Assembly: GCF_050314255.1 (NCBI RefSeq)
Contig: NZ_JBNPMZ010000003.1
Location: 124,001-188,000 of the forward strand
Source of the DNA: Claveliimonas sp034178805
GTDB lineage: Bacteria > Bacillota > Clostridia > Lachnospirales > Lachnospiraceae
Direction: 5' to 3'
Length of the DNA stretch: 64,000 nucleotides
In this document: positions 43,936-52,616 of the stretch, in pieces
How the letters are laid out: every line of letters begins with the position of its first letter
Numbering within the stretch: the stretch's first letter is position 1
The notes under the pieces: model-generated
The model's input: only the letters and a program-made list of their open reading frames with translations
Databases searched by the model: none
What the model was told of the DNA's origin: nothing
Position numbers and translations under genes: made by a program

Positions 43936-45288
43936 TTATAAGGAATTTACAATTTCTTTAAACTTATCCCCGCGTTCCTCATAATTCTTAAACATGCCCC
44001 AGCTTGCACACGCCGGTGAGAGGAGAACTGCATCTCCTGGTTCTGCAAGTTTTACACATGTCATCACAGCTTCTTCAAAGGTGTCCACCAGAATAATATC
44101 ATAGAAGCCGCATTCTCTGGCCTCTTTAGCTATTTTTTCCTTTGTCTGGCCCAGAAGTACGAGCTTCTTTACCTTGCCGTCAAAGCTTTCAATCCACTCC
44201 TTATAAGAGGAATCCTTATCGTATCCTCCTCCGATCAGCATGGTTGGACGGCGCATTGCCTGAATCCCCTTAATCGCAGCATCCGGATTCGTTCCCTTCG
44301 AATCATTATAATAGGCAACTCCGTTCTTTTCTGCCACAAATTCTATCCGGTGTTCTACTCCGGCAAAATCGCGAATGGTCTCACGGATCACATCCATATC
44401 TACGCCATAGGAAGCTGCCATAGCCACTGCCGCCATTACATTTTCATAATTGTGGGTTCCCAGAAGCTTCAGTTCCTCCACATTACATACCAGACATTCT
44501 TCCGGATTCCTATAGATAATATTACCATCCTCCAGATAAATGCCTTTCTCCAGTTTACGCCGGCTGCTGAAATATAGAACCTCTGCCGTCACTTCTTCAC
44601 CAAATTTTCTCAGAACCTCATCCTCATAATTCAGGACACAGACATCATCCTTCGTCTGATTCTTTGCCACATTCATCTTCGCCTCAATATAAGCCTCCAT
44701 CGTATGATGACGGTTCAGATGATCCGGTGTGATATTCAGGATTGCGGACACTCTCGGACGGAATGTCACGATCGTTTCCAGCTGGAAACTGCTCATCTCC
44801 GCAACAATTACAGAATCCTCTCTGGTCTCATCCACTACCGTAGTATACGGATTCCCGATATTTCCTACCACAAATGCACTGTCTGAGGCACGTTTCATAA
44901 TCTCACCCAGAAGTGCAGTCGTTGTAGTCTTTCCATTGGTTCCAGTGATTGCAAGGACCTCGCCCTTACCCAGTTCATAAGCGAGCTCAATCTCGCCAAT
45001 AATCGGAATACCGCACTCCCGCATCCGGTTAACCACCGGAAGATCTGTCGGCACACCCGGACTGATAACCACTATATCCAGACTCCTGATCAGTTCCTCA
45101 GGGCACTCACCAAGCACGATTTCCGCCTTACTTTCCGCTCCGAGCTTTGCCCGAAGTTCTTCCCTGTTAAGCTTATCATTTCCATCGTAAAGTACAACAT
45201 CCGCTCCACGTTCTTCCAGAAGTCCTGCAGCCCCGATTCCACTGATACCGGAACCGAATACCAGAACTTTTTTTCCTTCCACTAACAT
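43936..45288 (-). CDS. murD: UDP-N-acetylmuramoylalanine-D-glutamate ligase
   Basis: Mur ligase that adds D-glutamate to UDP-MurNAc-L-Ala. 450 residues. Rossmann-type N-terminal VFGSGISGIGAAGLL, ATP loop AITGTNGKTTTTALLGE, and the C-terminal domain with GGYDKDSSYKEW and LLSPACASWGMFKNYEERG, which is specific to MurD. Start at 45288 has AGGAGG upstream. It lies between mraY and ftsW. Confidence 0.96.
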   Translation of the reverse strand: MLVEGKKVLVFGSGISGIGAAGLLEERGADVVLYDGNDKLNREELRAKLGAESKAEIVLGECPEELIRSLDIVVISPGVPTDLPVVNRMRECGIPIIGEIELAYELGKGEVLAITGTNGKTTTTALLGEIMKRASDSAFVVGNIGNPYTTVVDETREDSVIVAEMSSFQLETIVTFRPRVSAILNITPDHLNRHHTMEAYIEAKMNVAKNQTKDDVCVLNYEDEVLRKFGEEVTAEVLYFSSRRKLEKGIYLEDGNIIYRNPEECLVCNVEELKLLGTHNYENVMAAVAMAASYGVDMDVIRETIRDFAGVEHRIEFVAEKNGVAYYNDSKGTNPDAAIKGIQAMRRPTMLIGGGYDKDSSYKEWIESFDGKVKKLVLLGQTKEKIAKEARECGFYDIILVDTFEEAVMTCVKLAEPGDAVLLSPACASWGMFKNYEERGDKFKEIVNSL

Positions 45289-45330
45289 GTCATCCTCCTA
45301 ATTTTATCCCTTTTTTCGGGAAAATACCTT

Positions 45331-46287
45331 CTACATTGCCATCAGTGCAATCAGACAGAGAATCGCAGTAATAATTGAAAATACAGCCACTACCCTTGTC
45401 TCTGACCAGCCGCACAGCTCGAAATGATGATGGATCGGAGCCATCTTAAAGATTCTCTTGCCTCCGGTTTTCTTAAAATAGGTCACCTGGATGATTACAG
45501 ATAATACCTCAACCAGATAAATCAGTCCAACAATCATAATAAACAGCGGCATCTGCAGCATATAGGCCGTAGATGCTACAAAGCCTCCAAGTGCCAGAGA
45601 ACCGGTATCTCCCATAAACACACTGGCCGGATACACATTAAACAGCAAAAATCCAAGCAGGGCGCCTACTACCGCACAAGTGACAGGCTCAATACCGCTT
45701 TGGGTTCCGATTGCAACCACTGTAAAGAAGGTCGCTACCAGCACGGTCACACTGGAAGCAAGACCATCCAGACCATCCGTAAAATTCACACCATTTACTG
45801 TTCCGATCACCGCAAAGAAAAGAACCGGAATTGCAAGCCAGCCAATATTCAGGAATTTGCCTCCGGAAAACGGTATCAGGATCTCCAGTGACACATCCGT
45901 AAACTTCACGATATAAAACGCAAAAACAGCTGTAACCAGAATCTGAAGCGCCATCTTCTGTTTCGGAAAAAGTCCGTCTGAACGTTTCAGAACAACCTTC
46001 AGATAATCATCCAGGAATCCGATCAGTCCAAATCCGAGAGTCACAAACAGAATCGGGATAATCTTCGGATAATCCTTAATATACAACACGGATGTCACAA
46101 CCACACTCAAAAGAATGATCACTCCGCCCATCGTCGGAGTTCCCGCTTTCTTCAGATGGGACTGCACACCCTCTTCTCTCTCAGTCTGGCCCATCTTAAG
46201 CCTGCGCAGAACCGGAATGACCAGCGGTCCCAGAATCACACTGATTGTAAACGATATCAGCACCGGTATAAACACTTTATAATCCAT
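45331..46287 (-). CDS. mraY: Phospho-N-acetylmuramoyl-pentapeptide transferase
   Basis: Membrane enzyme that makes lipid I. 318 residues, about ten helices. Active-site motifs: GFLDDYLKV, NFTDGLDGLASS, MGDTGSLALGG and the HHH motif APIHHHFELCGW. Start has GAGGTG upstream. It lies between the second PBP gene and murD. Confidence 0.96.
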   Translation of the reverse strand: MDYKVFIPVLISFTISVILGPLVIPVLRRLKMGQTEREEGVQSHLKKAGTPTMGGVIILLSVVVTSVLYIKDYPKIIPILFVTLGFGLIGFLDDYLKVVLKRSDGLFPKQKMALQILVTAVFAFYIVKFTDVSLEILIPFSGGKFLNIGWLAIPVLFFAVIGTVNGVNFTDGLDGLASSVTVLVATFFTVVAIGTQSGIEPVTCAVVGALLGFLLFNVYPASVFMGDTGSLALGGFVASTAYMLQMPLFIMIVGLIYLVEVLSVIIQVTYFKKTGGKRIFKMAPIHHHFELCGWSETRVVAVFSIITAILCLIALMAM

Positions 46288-46348
46288 AACACACCTCTTC
46301 GTCTCTTTCGTTTTTTCTTTTTTAACCTACAATAGTATACTGCATTTT

Positions 46349-48073
46349 CTACTCTTTTTCAATGCCAAGATAGGGAAGGATATTCTCGAAAATATTTCCG
46401 ATTACGGGGGCTGCTATGGTACCACCATAATATACTCCCTGAGGATTATATATCACACACATGCCCAGAATCTGAGGATCATCTGCCGGTACAAATCCAA
46501 CAAATGAAGAGATATATTTATTGGCACTTCTGGGAAGTGTCTGAGATGTAGCCGTCTTACCGCCAATGCGGTATCCCTCTACAGCTGCATTTTTTCCTGA
46601 CCCCTCCGAAACCACGCTTTCCAGTATTGTCCTCATGGTTGCAGAGGTTTCCTCTGAGAGAATTCTCTCTCCCTTCCCATAAGAAAATGTTTTCACTTCC
46701 TCCCCCTCTTTATCTAAAACCCTCACGCCAAAATGAGGGGTCACTCTCCGTCCTCCATTGATCAGAGAGCTCACGGTAGTGGCAAGCTGGACAGGCGTAA
46801 TCTGAAAAGACTGCCCAAAGGACATAGTCGCCAGCTCCACAAGCCCTATATTTTCTTTTTTATGCATTATGGTAGATGCCTCTCCCGGCAGGTCTATTCC
46901 AGTAAGATCCATCAGGCCAAACTGATCATAGTACCCACAAAACCGGTCCACACCAAGCCTCAGCCCAATATCTATGAACACCGGATTACAGGAATTTTGT
47001 ACCCCTTCCACAAAGGTCTCAGCTCCGTGACCTCCCACCTTGTGACACCGGATTTTTCTGTCTTCTACCACCCGGTAACCCGGGCAGCTGAACCCGTCAT
47101 CCAGCTTCACCACCCCCGCCTCCAGACTGGCAGATGCGGTAATAATCTTAAAAGTAGAGCCCGGTTCATAAGTATCATTGATGCACCGATTGCGCCACAT
47201 CTGATTCAGAGCATCCTGTTTCTGCTCATCCGTCAGTGTGGATTCATCAACTCCTGTATTCAGGGTAAACGGATCATTCAGATTAAATTCCGGCACATTT
47301 ACCATGGCAAGTATTTCTCCATTCTGAGGATTCATCAACAAAATAGAAACTCCATCCGCCTGTTTTTCCTCCATAACCTTCTCTGCCATCTGCTGTGCAT
47401 ACATCTGGATATTGTAATCCAGACTGATCTGGAGAGTATTTCCCGCTACAGGCTCCACCCGGTCTTCCGCCACCTGATCAAGCTCTACTCCTCTGGCATC
47501 CGTTGTAGTAAGTATCCTGCCATTCTTGCCTTTAAGCACATCCTCATACCGAACTTCCAGACCGATAATTCCCTGATTATCTCCCCCGGTAAATCCCAAT
47601 ACTGTGGAAGCAAGTTCATTATAAGGATAATAACGTTTGAAATCCTCATCCACCTTCACACCATCCAGTTCCATGTTACGGATAACATCTCCTGTTTCCT
47701 TATCCACATTTGTCTTGATCCTCTCCATGGATGATACCTTCTCCACCCTTTTTCTGACCGTCTTTTCGTCCATCTCCAGAGTCTCTGACAAAGCCTTTAT
47801 CACCCCTTCCGGATCCGTAATCTGACTGTGGATCACGGAAATAGTGCACACTGTCCGATTGGTAGCCAGGACATTTCCGCCGGCATCTATGATTTCTCCA
47901 CGCGCCGCCTTAATCTCCCTTTCCCTTTCATGCAGAGCTTCTGCCTTCTTTTGATAGTATTCCGCATCAAACACCATCAGATATACCAGCCTGCCGATCA
48001 GAAAAAAAATAATGAACATGGCACACAGGAAAACCACCAGAATCTTTTTCCTGTTATATGTTTTATTTTTCAA
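46349..48073 (-). CDS. Class B penicillin-binding protein with KTA motif
   Basis: Peptidoglycan transpeptidase of about 574 residues, membrane-anchored near the N-terminus (KILVVFLCAMFIIFFLIGRLVY), with the PBP dimerisation domain and the transpeptidase domain. Active-site motifs are SxxK = STFK (in EPGSTFKIITA), SxN = SCN (in QNSCNPVFI) and, in place of KTG, KTA (GGKTATSQTLP). Ends without PASTA domains. I place the start at the TTG at 48073, with GAGG upstream; GTG at 48085 has no site. Second of two adjacent PBPs; likely SpoVD- or FtsI-type, which one cannot be decided here. Confidence 0.88.
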   Translation of the reverse strand: MKNKTYNRKKILVVFLCAMFIIFFLIGRLVYLMVFDAEYYQKKAEALHEREREIKAARGEIIDAGGNVLATNRTVCTISVIHSQITDPEGVIKALSETLEMDEKTVRKRVEKVSSMERIKTNVDKETGDVIRNMELDGVKVDEDFKRYYPYNELASTVLGFTGGDNQGIIGLEVRYEDVLKGKNGRILTTTDARGVELDQVAEDRVEPVAGNTLQISLDYNIQMYAQQMAEKVMEEKQADGVSILLMNPQNGEILAMVNVPEFNLNDPFTLNTGVDESTLTDEQKQDALNQMWRNRCINDTYEPGSTFKIITASASLEAGVVKLDDGFSCPGYRVVEDRKIRCHKVGGHGAETFVEGVQNSCNPVFIDIGLRLGVDRFCGYYDQFGLMDLTGIDLPGEASTIMHKKENIGLVELATMSFGQSFQITPVQLATTVSSLINGGRRVTPHFGVRVLDKEGEEVKTFSYGKGERILSEETSATMRTILESVVSEGSGKNAAVEGYRIGGKTATSQTLPRSANKYISSFVGFVPADDPQILGMCVIYNPQGVYYGGTIAAPVIGNIFENILPYLGIEKE

Positions 48074-48130
48074 AAAAAACCTCACAGAATCCGTTTTTAT
48101 AACTTATTAACGGTTCTGCAAGGTTATTCT

Positions 48131-50023
48131 TTATTCCTCGTAGTATTCTTCTGAAGAAACATCCTCTGTATCCGCTGTACCGGCATCTGCCGTTTCAGAC
48201 TTTGTAATCCCAAGATACGGGAAAATTTCCTGCATAATGTCACTTGCCATCTGAACTGCAAAAGAACTCTGTGCCTGATCGTAATCATTCGGCTCATCAA
48301 TTACCACGTATACCATAATCTCCGGTTTTTCCTGTGGAGCATAGCCGATAAAGGAAACAAGGTTCTTTCCTTCCGAACGTGGAAGTTTCTCTGCCGTACC
48401 GGTCTTGCCTCCCACCTCATATCCTTCGATATTCGCAAGCTTACCACTGGTATTCTGTACAACTCCCCGCATATATTGCTTGACCAGCTCGCTGGTTTCC
48501 CTGGAAACCGTACGTTTCACCAGCACCGGATCTTTATTTTCAATGACATTTCCATTACTGTCCTGAATCTGCTTAACGATATGAGGCTGGTAATAATCCC
48601 CTCCGTTGATCAAAGAACAGAAGCCGGCTGCAAGCTGGGTCATGGTCACATTAAAATTCTGTCCAAATGCATTGGTTGCCAAACTGGCAGCATCCATATT
48701 TTCCGGTGTATACAAAAGTCCTTCCGTAGATGCATCTCCGGGAAGGTCAATTCCTGTAAGCTCACCAAATCCAAATATATGCTGATATTTACAGAATTCT
48801 TCCGCCCCGACCATCTCTGCTATCTGCATCAATGCCACATTACAGGAATTCTGGACTGCTTCACTAAGAGACTGATTTCCATGTCCATCCCTGTTGATAC
48901 AATGGATGTCATGATCTCCAATATGAAGCATACCTCCGCAATAAAAATACTCTTCTCCTGTAAGTGCTCCATCCTCCAATCCTGCCGCCACAGTAAATGG
49001 CTTCATAGTAGAACCCGGCTCATAAGTATCACTGATACAGAAATTCTTCCACAGAGAATTCATTGCATCCAGTTTTTCATCATCCGACATTGCCTTCAAC
49101 TGTTCTTCCGTATAATAATTAGTCAGGTCTCTTGGAGAATTCAAATCATAATTAGGATAAGAAGCTTCTGCAAGTATTTCTCCGTTCTGAGGGTTCATCA
49201 CGATTACAGCCGTATTCTTACTTCCTTCTCCTGGTGTTGCCAGATTCTTATGAGCCTCATTAAATGCCAGGATATGCTTTTCTACAATACTCTGTACCTG
49301 AACATCGATGGTAGACACCACTGTCTCGCCATTATTAGGCTCCTTTACCGTCCACTCTACAGAAGAATCTGTATCCAGATATCCATACTCTCTGCCATCC
49401 GTTCCATTCAGAACAGAATTATAATAACCTTCTATTCCATTATTTCCCACGTTGCCATCTACAGTAAAGCCTATGACATCACAGGCAAGCGTGTTGTATG
49501 GATAAGTTCTGACATAGTCTTCCTCCAGCCAGATTCCGCATACGTTTGGATAGTTCTCGTTATCCTCGTCAACTGCTTCAAATGCTTTTGCATCTGCGTA
49601 TGATACGCCTTTCTTTAATATCGTATAGCGGCTGTCCGGATTGTCTTCCATTACTTTCCTTACATCTTCTTCCTGAATATCAAAGCATTCCTTCAACACA
49701 TTGATCGTAGGATCCACATAGTCATCCTTACTGAGCATAGCCTTAACATCCAGAATCACATTGTACACTCTTTCACTGGTCGCCAGCTTTGTTCCATTAC
49801 GGTCTACAATATCTCCCCTCTTGTAGGGGATAGTTCTGCTGTCATACTGCTGCTGATCCAGAACCAGTTTTGTATATTTGTCTCCACTGGACGCATTTAT
49901 ATATGTAATCCGCCCTATCAGAATAACAAAAGCTAGTATAATCGCTACATAGAGCAATACTAGCTTTTTCTGCATAAATTTGGGAAACTTTTTTTTCAGG
50001 TATTTTTTTACCCTTAAGCCCAT
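48131..50023 (-). CDS. ftsI: Class B penicillin-binding protein, FtsI type
   Basis: Septal transpeptidase candidate of 630 residues. N-terminal membrane anchor (LVLLYVAIILAFVILIGRITY), dimerisation domain with PYKRGDIVDRNGTKLA, transpeptidase with STMK, SCN (QNSCNVALMQIA) and KTG (GGKTGTAEKLP). The last 15-20 residues are acidic (TADTEDVSSEEYYEE). No PASTA domain. It follows the ftsL-like gene after nine bases and is followed by the second PBP after 45 bases. Likely the division PBP by position. Confidence 0.9.
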   Translation of the reverse strand: MGLRVKKYLKKKFPKFMQKKLVLLYVAIILAFVILIGRITYINASSGDKYTKLVLDQQQYDSRTIPYKRGDIVDRNGTKLATSERVYNVILDVKAMLSKDDYVDPTINVLKECFDIQEEDVRKVMEDNPDSRYTILKKGVSYADAKAFEAVDEDNENYPNVCGIWLEEDYVRTYPYNTLACDVIGFTVDGNVGNNGIEGYYNSVLNGTDGREYGYLDTDSSVEWTVKEPNNGETVVSTIDVQVQSIVEKHILAFNEAHKNLATPGEGSKNTAVIVMNPQNGEILAEASYPNYDLNSPRDLTNYYTEEQLKAMSDDEKLDAMNSLWKNFCISDTYEPGSTMKPFTVAAGLEDGALTGEEYFYCGGMLHIGDHDIHCINRDGHGNQSLSEAVQNSCNVALMQIAEMVGAEEFCKYQHIFGFGELTGIDLPGDASTEGLLYTPENMDAASLATNAFGQNFNVTMTQLAAGFCSLINGGDYYQPHIVKQIQDSNGNVIENKDPVLVKRTVSRETSELVKQYMRGVVQNTSGKLANIEGYEVGGKTGTAEKLPRSEGKNLVSFIGYAPQEKPEIMVYVVIDEPNDYDQAQSSFAVQMASDIMQEIFPYLGITKSETADAGTADTEDVSSEEYYEE

Positions 50024-50032
50024 ATTATCACC

Positions 50033-50572
50033 TTACTCCTGTACTTTCTTTGAGCTTGCCAGCACACCATCCTCCGGGATGTTTTCATACTGTTTTACAT
50101 AGTCTCCGGCAGGATTATCATATTCTACAATCTGATCTTTATTCGCATATACCATGCCAAGCTCATTCATTGCTTTCGTACGAATTTCATCCAGATTCAC
50201 AGAGTCCATGATTACATTATACCTGGTATTGTTTTCTTCCCGCATCTGCGCAAGCTCTGTCTGCATTGCAGAAATATTTTTAGAACGACTGGTAATCTCA
50301 GAACGAAGCTGTACATAATTCACACATACCACCAGCATTAAGATAGCTGCCGCTGCCATAAAGACCACATATGCCTTACTGATATGCATAGCCTGTCTGC
50401 GATTTTTACGTACCTGTCTACTGGCACGTTGGGGACGCTGCGTTTCCGGCGCATGCCGCTTGGGCTCATATGCCGGCTTTGTCACGGTATTTCCATACAC
50501 GTACATCTGGCGTACATTTGAAGGATTCTGTCTATAGGTCTGTCTTCTTACAGTTCGATTCCCTGTTGCCAT
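50033..50572 (-). CDS. ftsL: FtsL-like division protein
   Basis: Bitopic protein of 179 residues: basic, proline-rich cytoplasmic N-terminus (60 residues, PKRHAPETQRPQRASRQVRK), one membrane segment (residues about 69-86, VVFMAAAAILMLVVCVNY), then an external coiled-coil (QLRSEITSRSKNISAMQTEL) and a short tail. Position between rsmH and ftsI, size and layout fit FtsL/DivIC. Sequence identity in this family is always low, so the name rests on position and topology. Confidence 0.75.
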   Translation of the reverse strand: MATGNRTVRRQTYRQNPSNVRQMYVYGNTVTKPAYEPKRHAPETQRPQRASRQVRKNRRQAMHISKAYVVFMAAAAILMLVVCVNYVQLRSEITSRSKNISAMQTELAQMREENNTRYNVIMDSVNLDEIRTKAMNELGMVYANKDQIVEYDNPAGDYVKQYENIPEDGVLASSKKVQE

Positions 50573-50611
50573 ATCGCTCTCCCCTTTCTGAAAAATAATT
50601 TAAAACACTGC

Positions 50612-51547
50612 CTATTTTCTCTCAAAGATTCGAAGCTTAGCACTCTTAGAACGACTATTTTCTTCCAGCTCCTCCTCGCTTGGTAAAATTGGTTTTCTGG
50701 TTATAACACTTCCCTTTGAGACATTTCCGCATACACATACCGGAAAATGACTCGGACAGGTACATGGATTCTCATTTTTCCTGAATGCACTTTTTACAAT
50801 CCTGTCCTCCAGCGAATGGAAGGTAATAATACATAATCTCCCACCCGGATTTAATATCTCTATCATGTCATCCAGTGAATCTCTTAATACATCCAGCTCT
50901 CTGTTCAGCTCAATACGGAGTGCCTGAAAGGTTCTCTTAGCCGGATGTCCCGATTTTTTCTGAAATTTCATCGGTATGGCATGCTTTATAATCTCTGTTA
51001 ATTGTCCTGTAGTATCAATAGACCTCCGCTCGCGTTCCGCGACAATGTGACGGGCAATGTTCTTAGCGAACTTATCCTCGCCATAGTCACGAATCACGCG
51101 ATAGAGGTCCATCTCACTGTAGCCATTGACGATGTCTCTGGCCGTCATCTCCTGACGTCTATCCATCCGCATATCCAGAGGTGCATCCTCGCGATAGGAG
51201 AATCCCCGCTCTGCCGTATCCAACTGATAGGAGGATACGCCCAGGTCAAGCACGATCCCATCGACCTTGTCAATGCCTAATTCATGGAGCCGCGACTTCA
51301 TATCACAATAGTTGCTCCGGACTATTGTAACTTTCTCCCCGAAGTCTTTTAAGCGGATGCCTGCAGCCTCGATTGCTGCTTCATCCTGGTCTATTCCTAT
51401 AATACTCCCCTTTTCACCTAAACGCCGGCACACCTCATAGGCATGTCCGCCGCCACCAAGCGTTCCGTCCACATATATTCCGTCCGGCCTGATGTTTAAT
51501 CCATTTACTGTTTCTTCAAGTAATACTGATTTGTGTTTGAATTCCAT
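50612..51547 (-). CDS. rsmH: 16S rRNA (cytosine1402-N4)-methyltransferase RsmH
   Basis: SAM-dependent methyltransferase (MraW) of 311 residues that modifies C1402 in the ribosomal decoding site. Motifs: HKSVLLEETVNGLNI, SAM site VDGTLGGGGHAYEVC, LDLGVSSYQLD, and the RCxCP-like end (NENPCTCPSHFPVCVCGN). Start at 51547 has GGGAG upstream. It follows mraZ after 12 bases. Confidence 0.97.
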   Translation of the reverse strand: MEFKHKSVLLEETVNGLNIRPDGIYVDGTLGGGGHAYEVCRRLGEKGSIIGIDQDEAAIEAAGIRLKDFGEKVTIVRSNYCDMKSRLHELGIDKVDGIVLDLGVSSYQLDTAERGFSYREDAPLDMRMDRRQEMTARDIVNGYSEMDLYRVIRDYGEDKFAKNIARHIVAERERRSIDTTGQLTEIIKHAIPMKFQKKSGHPAKRTFQALRIELNRELDVLRDSLDDMIEILNPGGRLCIITFHSLEDRIVKSAFRKNENPCTCPSHFPVCVCGNVSKGSVITRKPILPSEEELEENSRSKSAKLRIFERK

Positions 51548-51559
51548 ATCTTCTCCCTC

Positions 51560-52000
51560 TTAGATACTGAATCCGCTCTCTTCCATATCAGATGCAATCT
51601 CTTCAATGTTGAGTTCCACTTCAGCATTCTTTTCTTCCCATCTTGCCTTGTCCCAAATCTCGGCACGCTTCCCCATACCGATAAACACAACCTCTTTATC
51701 CAGATGTGCATATGTTCTAAGTACAGAAGGGATCAATGTTCTTCCTTGTTTATCAAGGTCACCGTCAGTTGCACTTCCCTGAAAGAAGTAAGCAAAAGCT
51801 CTGGCTTTTTTATCTGTGGTCGTGGGCAGGGCGTTAAGTTTTTCTTCAAAAGCAGTCCATTCAGTCTCAGGATATACATACAGACAGTTTTCCATTCCTT
51901 TCGTTATGACGAAATGCTCCCCTAAATCGTCACGAAACTTTGCAGGAATGATCAATCGCCCCTTCGGGTCAATATTATGACTGTATTCTCCTTTCAACAT
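51560..52000 (-). CDS. mraZ: Transcription regulator MraZ
   Basis: First gene of the division cluster, 146 residues. Two SpoVT/AbrB-type halves: MLKGEYSHNIDPKGRLIIPA at the start and DLDKQGRTLIPSVLRTYAHL in the second half. MraZ proteins bind short direct repeats at their own promoter and repress or tune the dcw operon. Here a set of such repeats lies just upstream, together with a strong promoter. Start at 52000 has GAGGGTGAG upstream. Confidence 0.96.
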   Translation of the reverse strand: MLKGEYSHNIDPKGRLIIPAKFRDDLGEHFVITKGMENCLYVYPETEWTAFEEKLNALPTTTDKKARAFAYFFQGSATDGDLDKQGRTLIPSVLRTYAHLDKEVVFIGMGKRAEIWDKARWEEKNAEVELNIEEIASDMEESGFSI

Positions 52001-52065
52001 CAGAACTCACCCTCTTTCATTCGGGTGCCCGTCGGCCCCCTTCCTGAAATGTATAAAGCGTTCTT

Positions 52066-52132
52066 CCACATTCAATCCACTTTATACCACTTTTCACCAC
52101 TTTCTACCACTTGAATACATTGTAAACCACTT
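52066..52132 (-). promoter_or_regulatory. MraZ-box direct repeats at the mraZ promoter
   Basis: On the minus strand AAGTGG occurs at 52132-52127, 52112-52107, 52102-52097, 52092-52087 and 52082-52077; four copies are spaced exactly 10 bp, the fifth is one further turn away in the promoter spacer. A weaker copy (ATGTGG) lies at 52071-52066. The repeats cover the spacer, the transcription start and the early leader. They match the AAAGTG-type boxes reported for MraZ in other Firmicutes and Mollicutes. Confidence 0.8.
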
Positions 52133-52147
52133 TTTCCCCGATTTCAA
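52119..52147 (-). promoter_or_regulatory. Promoter of the mraZ-led division operon
   Basis: Minus strand -35 TTGAAA (52147-52142), 17-base spacer, -10 TACAAT (52124-52119). Predicted start near 52112, leader about 110 bases. Confidence 0.8.
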
Positions 52148-52176
52148 CCCCCTTTTTCCATTTTCCATAAAGACTC

Positions 52177-52225
52177 AAAAAAAGGATGTAAAAAACGGAT
52201 TCAATTCCATTTTTTACATCCTTTT
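52177..52225 (-). terminator. Terminator of the small membrane protein/DegV unit
   Basis: AAAAGGATGTAAAAAA pairs with TTTTTTACATCCTTTT around a 15-base centre; T-run on the minus strand. It isolates the mraZ promoter from upstream transcription. Confidence 0.75.
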
Positions 52226-52269
52226 CTCTTTTCATACTATTTAACAGACAAATTCAAGCACACCCCGCC

Positions 52270-52524
52270 TTATTCTGCCGCCTCACCAAGCGTATTCAGC
52301 TGCTGCTGATAATCTGTGATTGCAGAATAATCCACCTGTGCTTCCTGTTTCGGCTTATTCGCATCATATACATTGTAAGCAGAATATCCGATCCAGCCGA
52401 CAAGTGCAAGGCCAAGAACTCCTACCACACACCGCCGCATCATATGTTTGATCTTCTCACGGCGCATATGTTCCTTACGATTTGCCTTTTCTTTTTTATA
52501 TTTATCTACCTTTTCCTGACTCAT
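52270..52524 (-). CDS. Small single-pass membrane protein, unknown
   Basis: 84 residues. Highly basic N-terminal 32 residues (MSQEKVDKYKKEKANRKEHM), one membrane segment near residues 34-50 (VVGVLGLALVGWIGYSA) and an acidic external tail ending QQQLNTLGEAAE. ATG at 52524 has AAGGAG nine bases upstream; the ORF start at 52605 is not supported. It follows the DegV gene by 92 bases and ends before a terminator. I do not recognise the family. Confidence 0.65.
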   Translation of the reverse strand: MSQEKVDKYKKEKANRKEHMRREKIKHMMRRCVVGVLGLALVGWIGYSAYNVYDANKPKQEAQVDYSAITDYQQQLNTLGEAAE

Positions 52525-52616
52525 CTTCCAATGCTCCTTCTCACAAAAATGACTGTCCGGGACTCTACTCTTCTTCCAACTTCCCGAACAGTCATATTTT
52601 ACCACAGTTCTGCTTT

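Noticed and set aside
46349..48073. Second PBP as a pseudogene because of the KTA motif
   Set aside because: The frame is intact, all other motifs are present and the gene is closely packed in the operon; a variant motif is more likely than decay.
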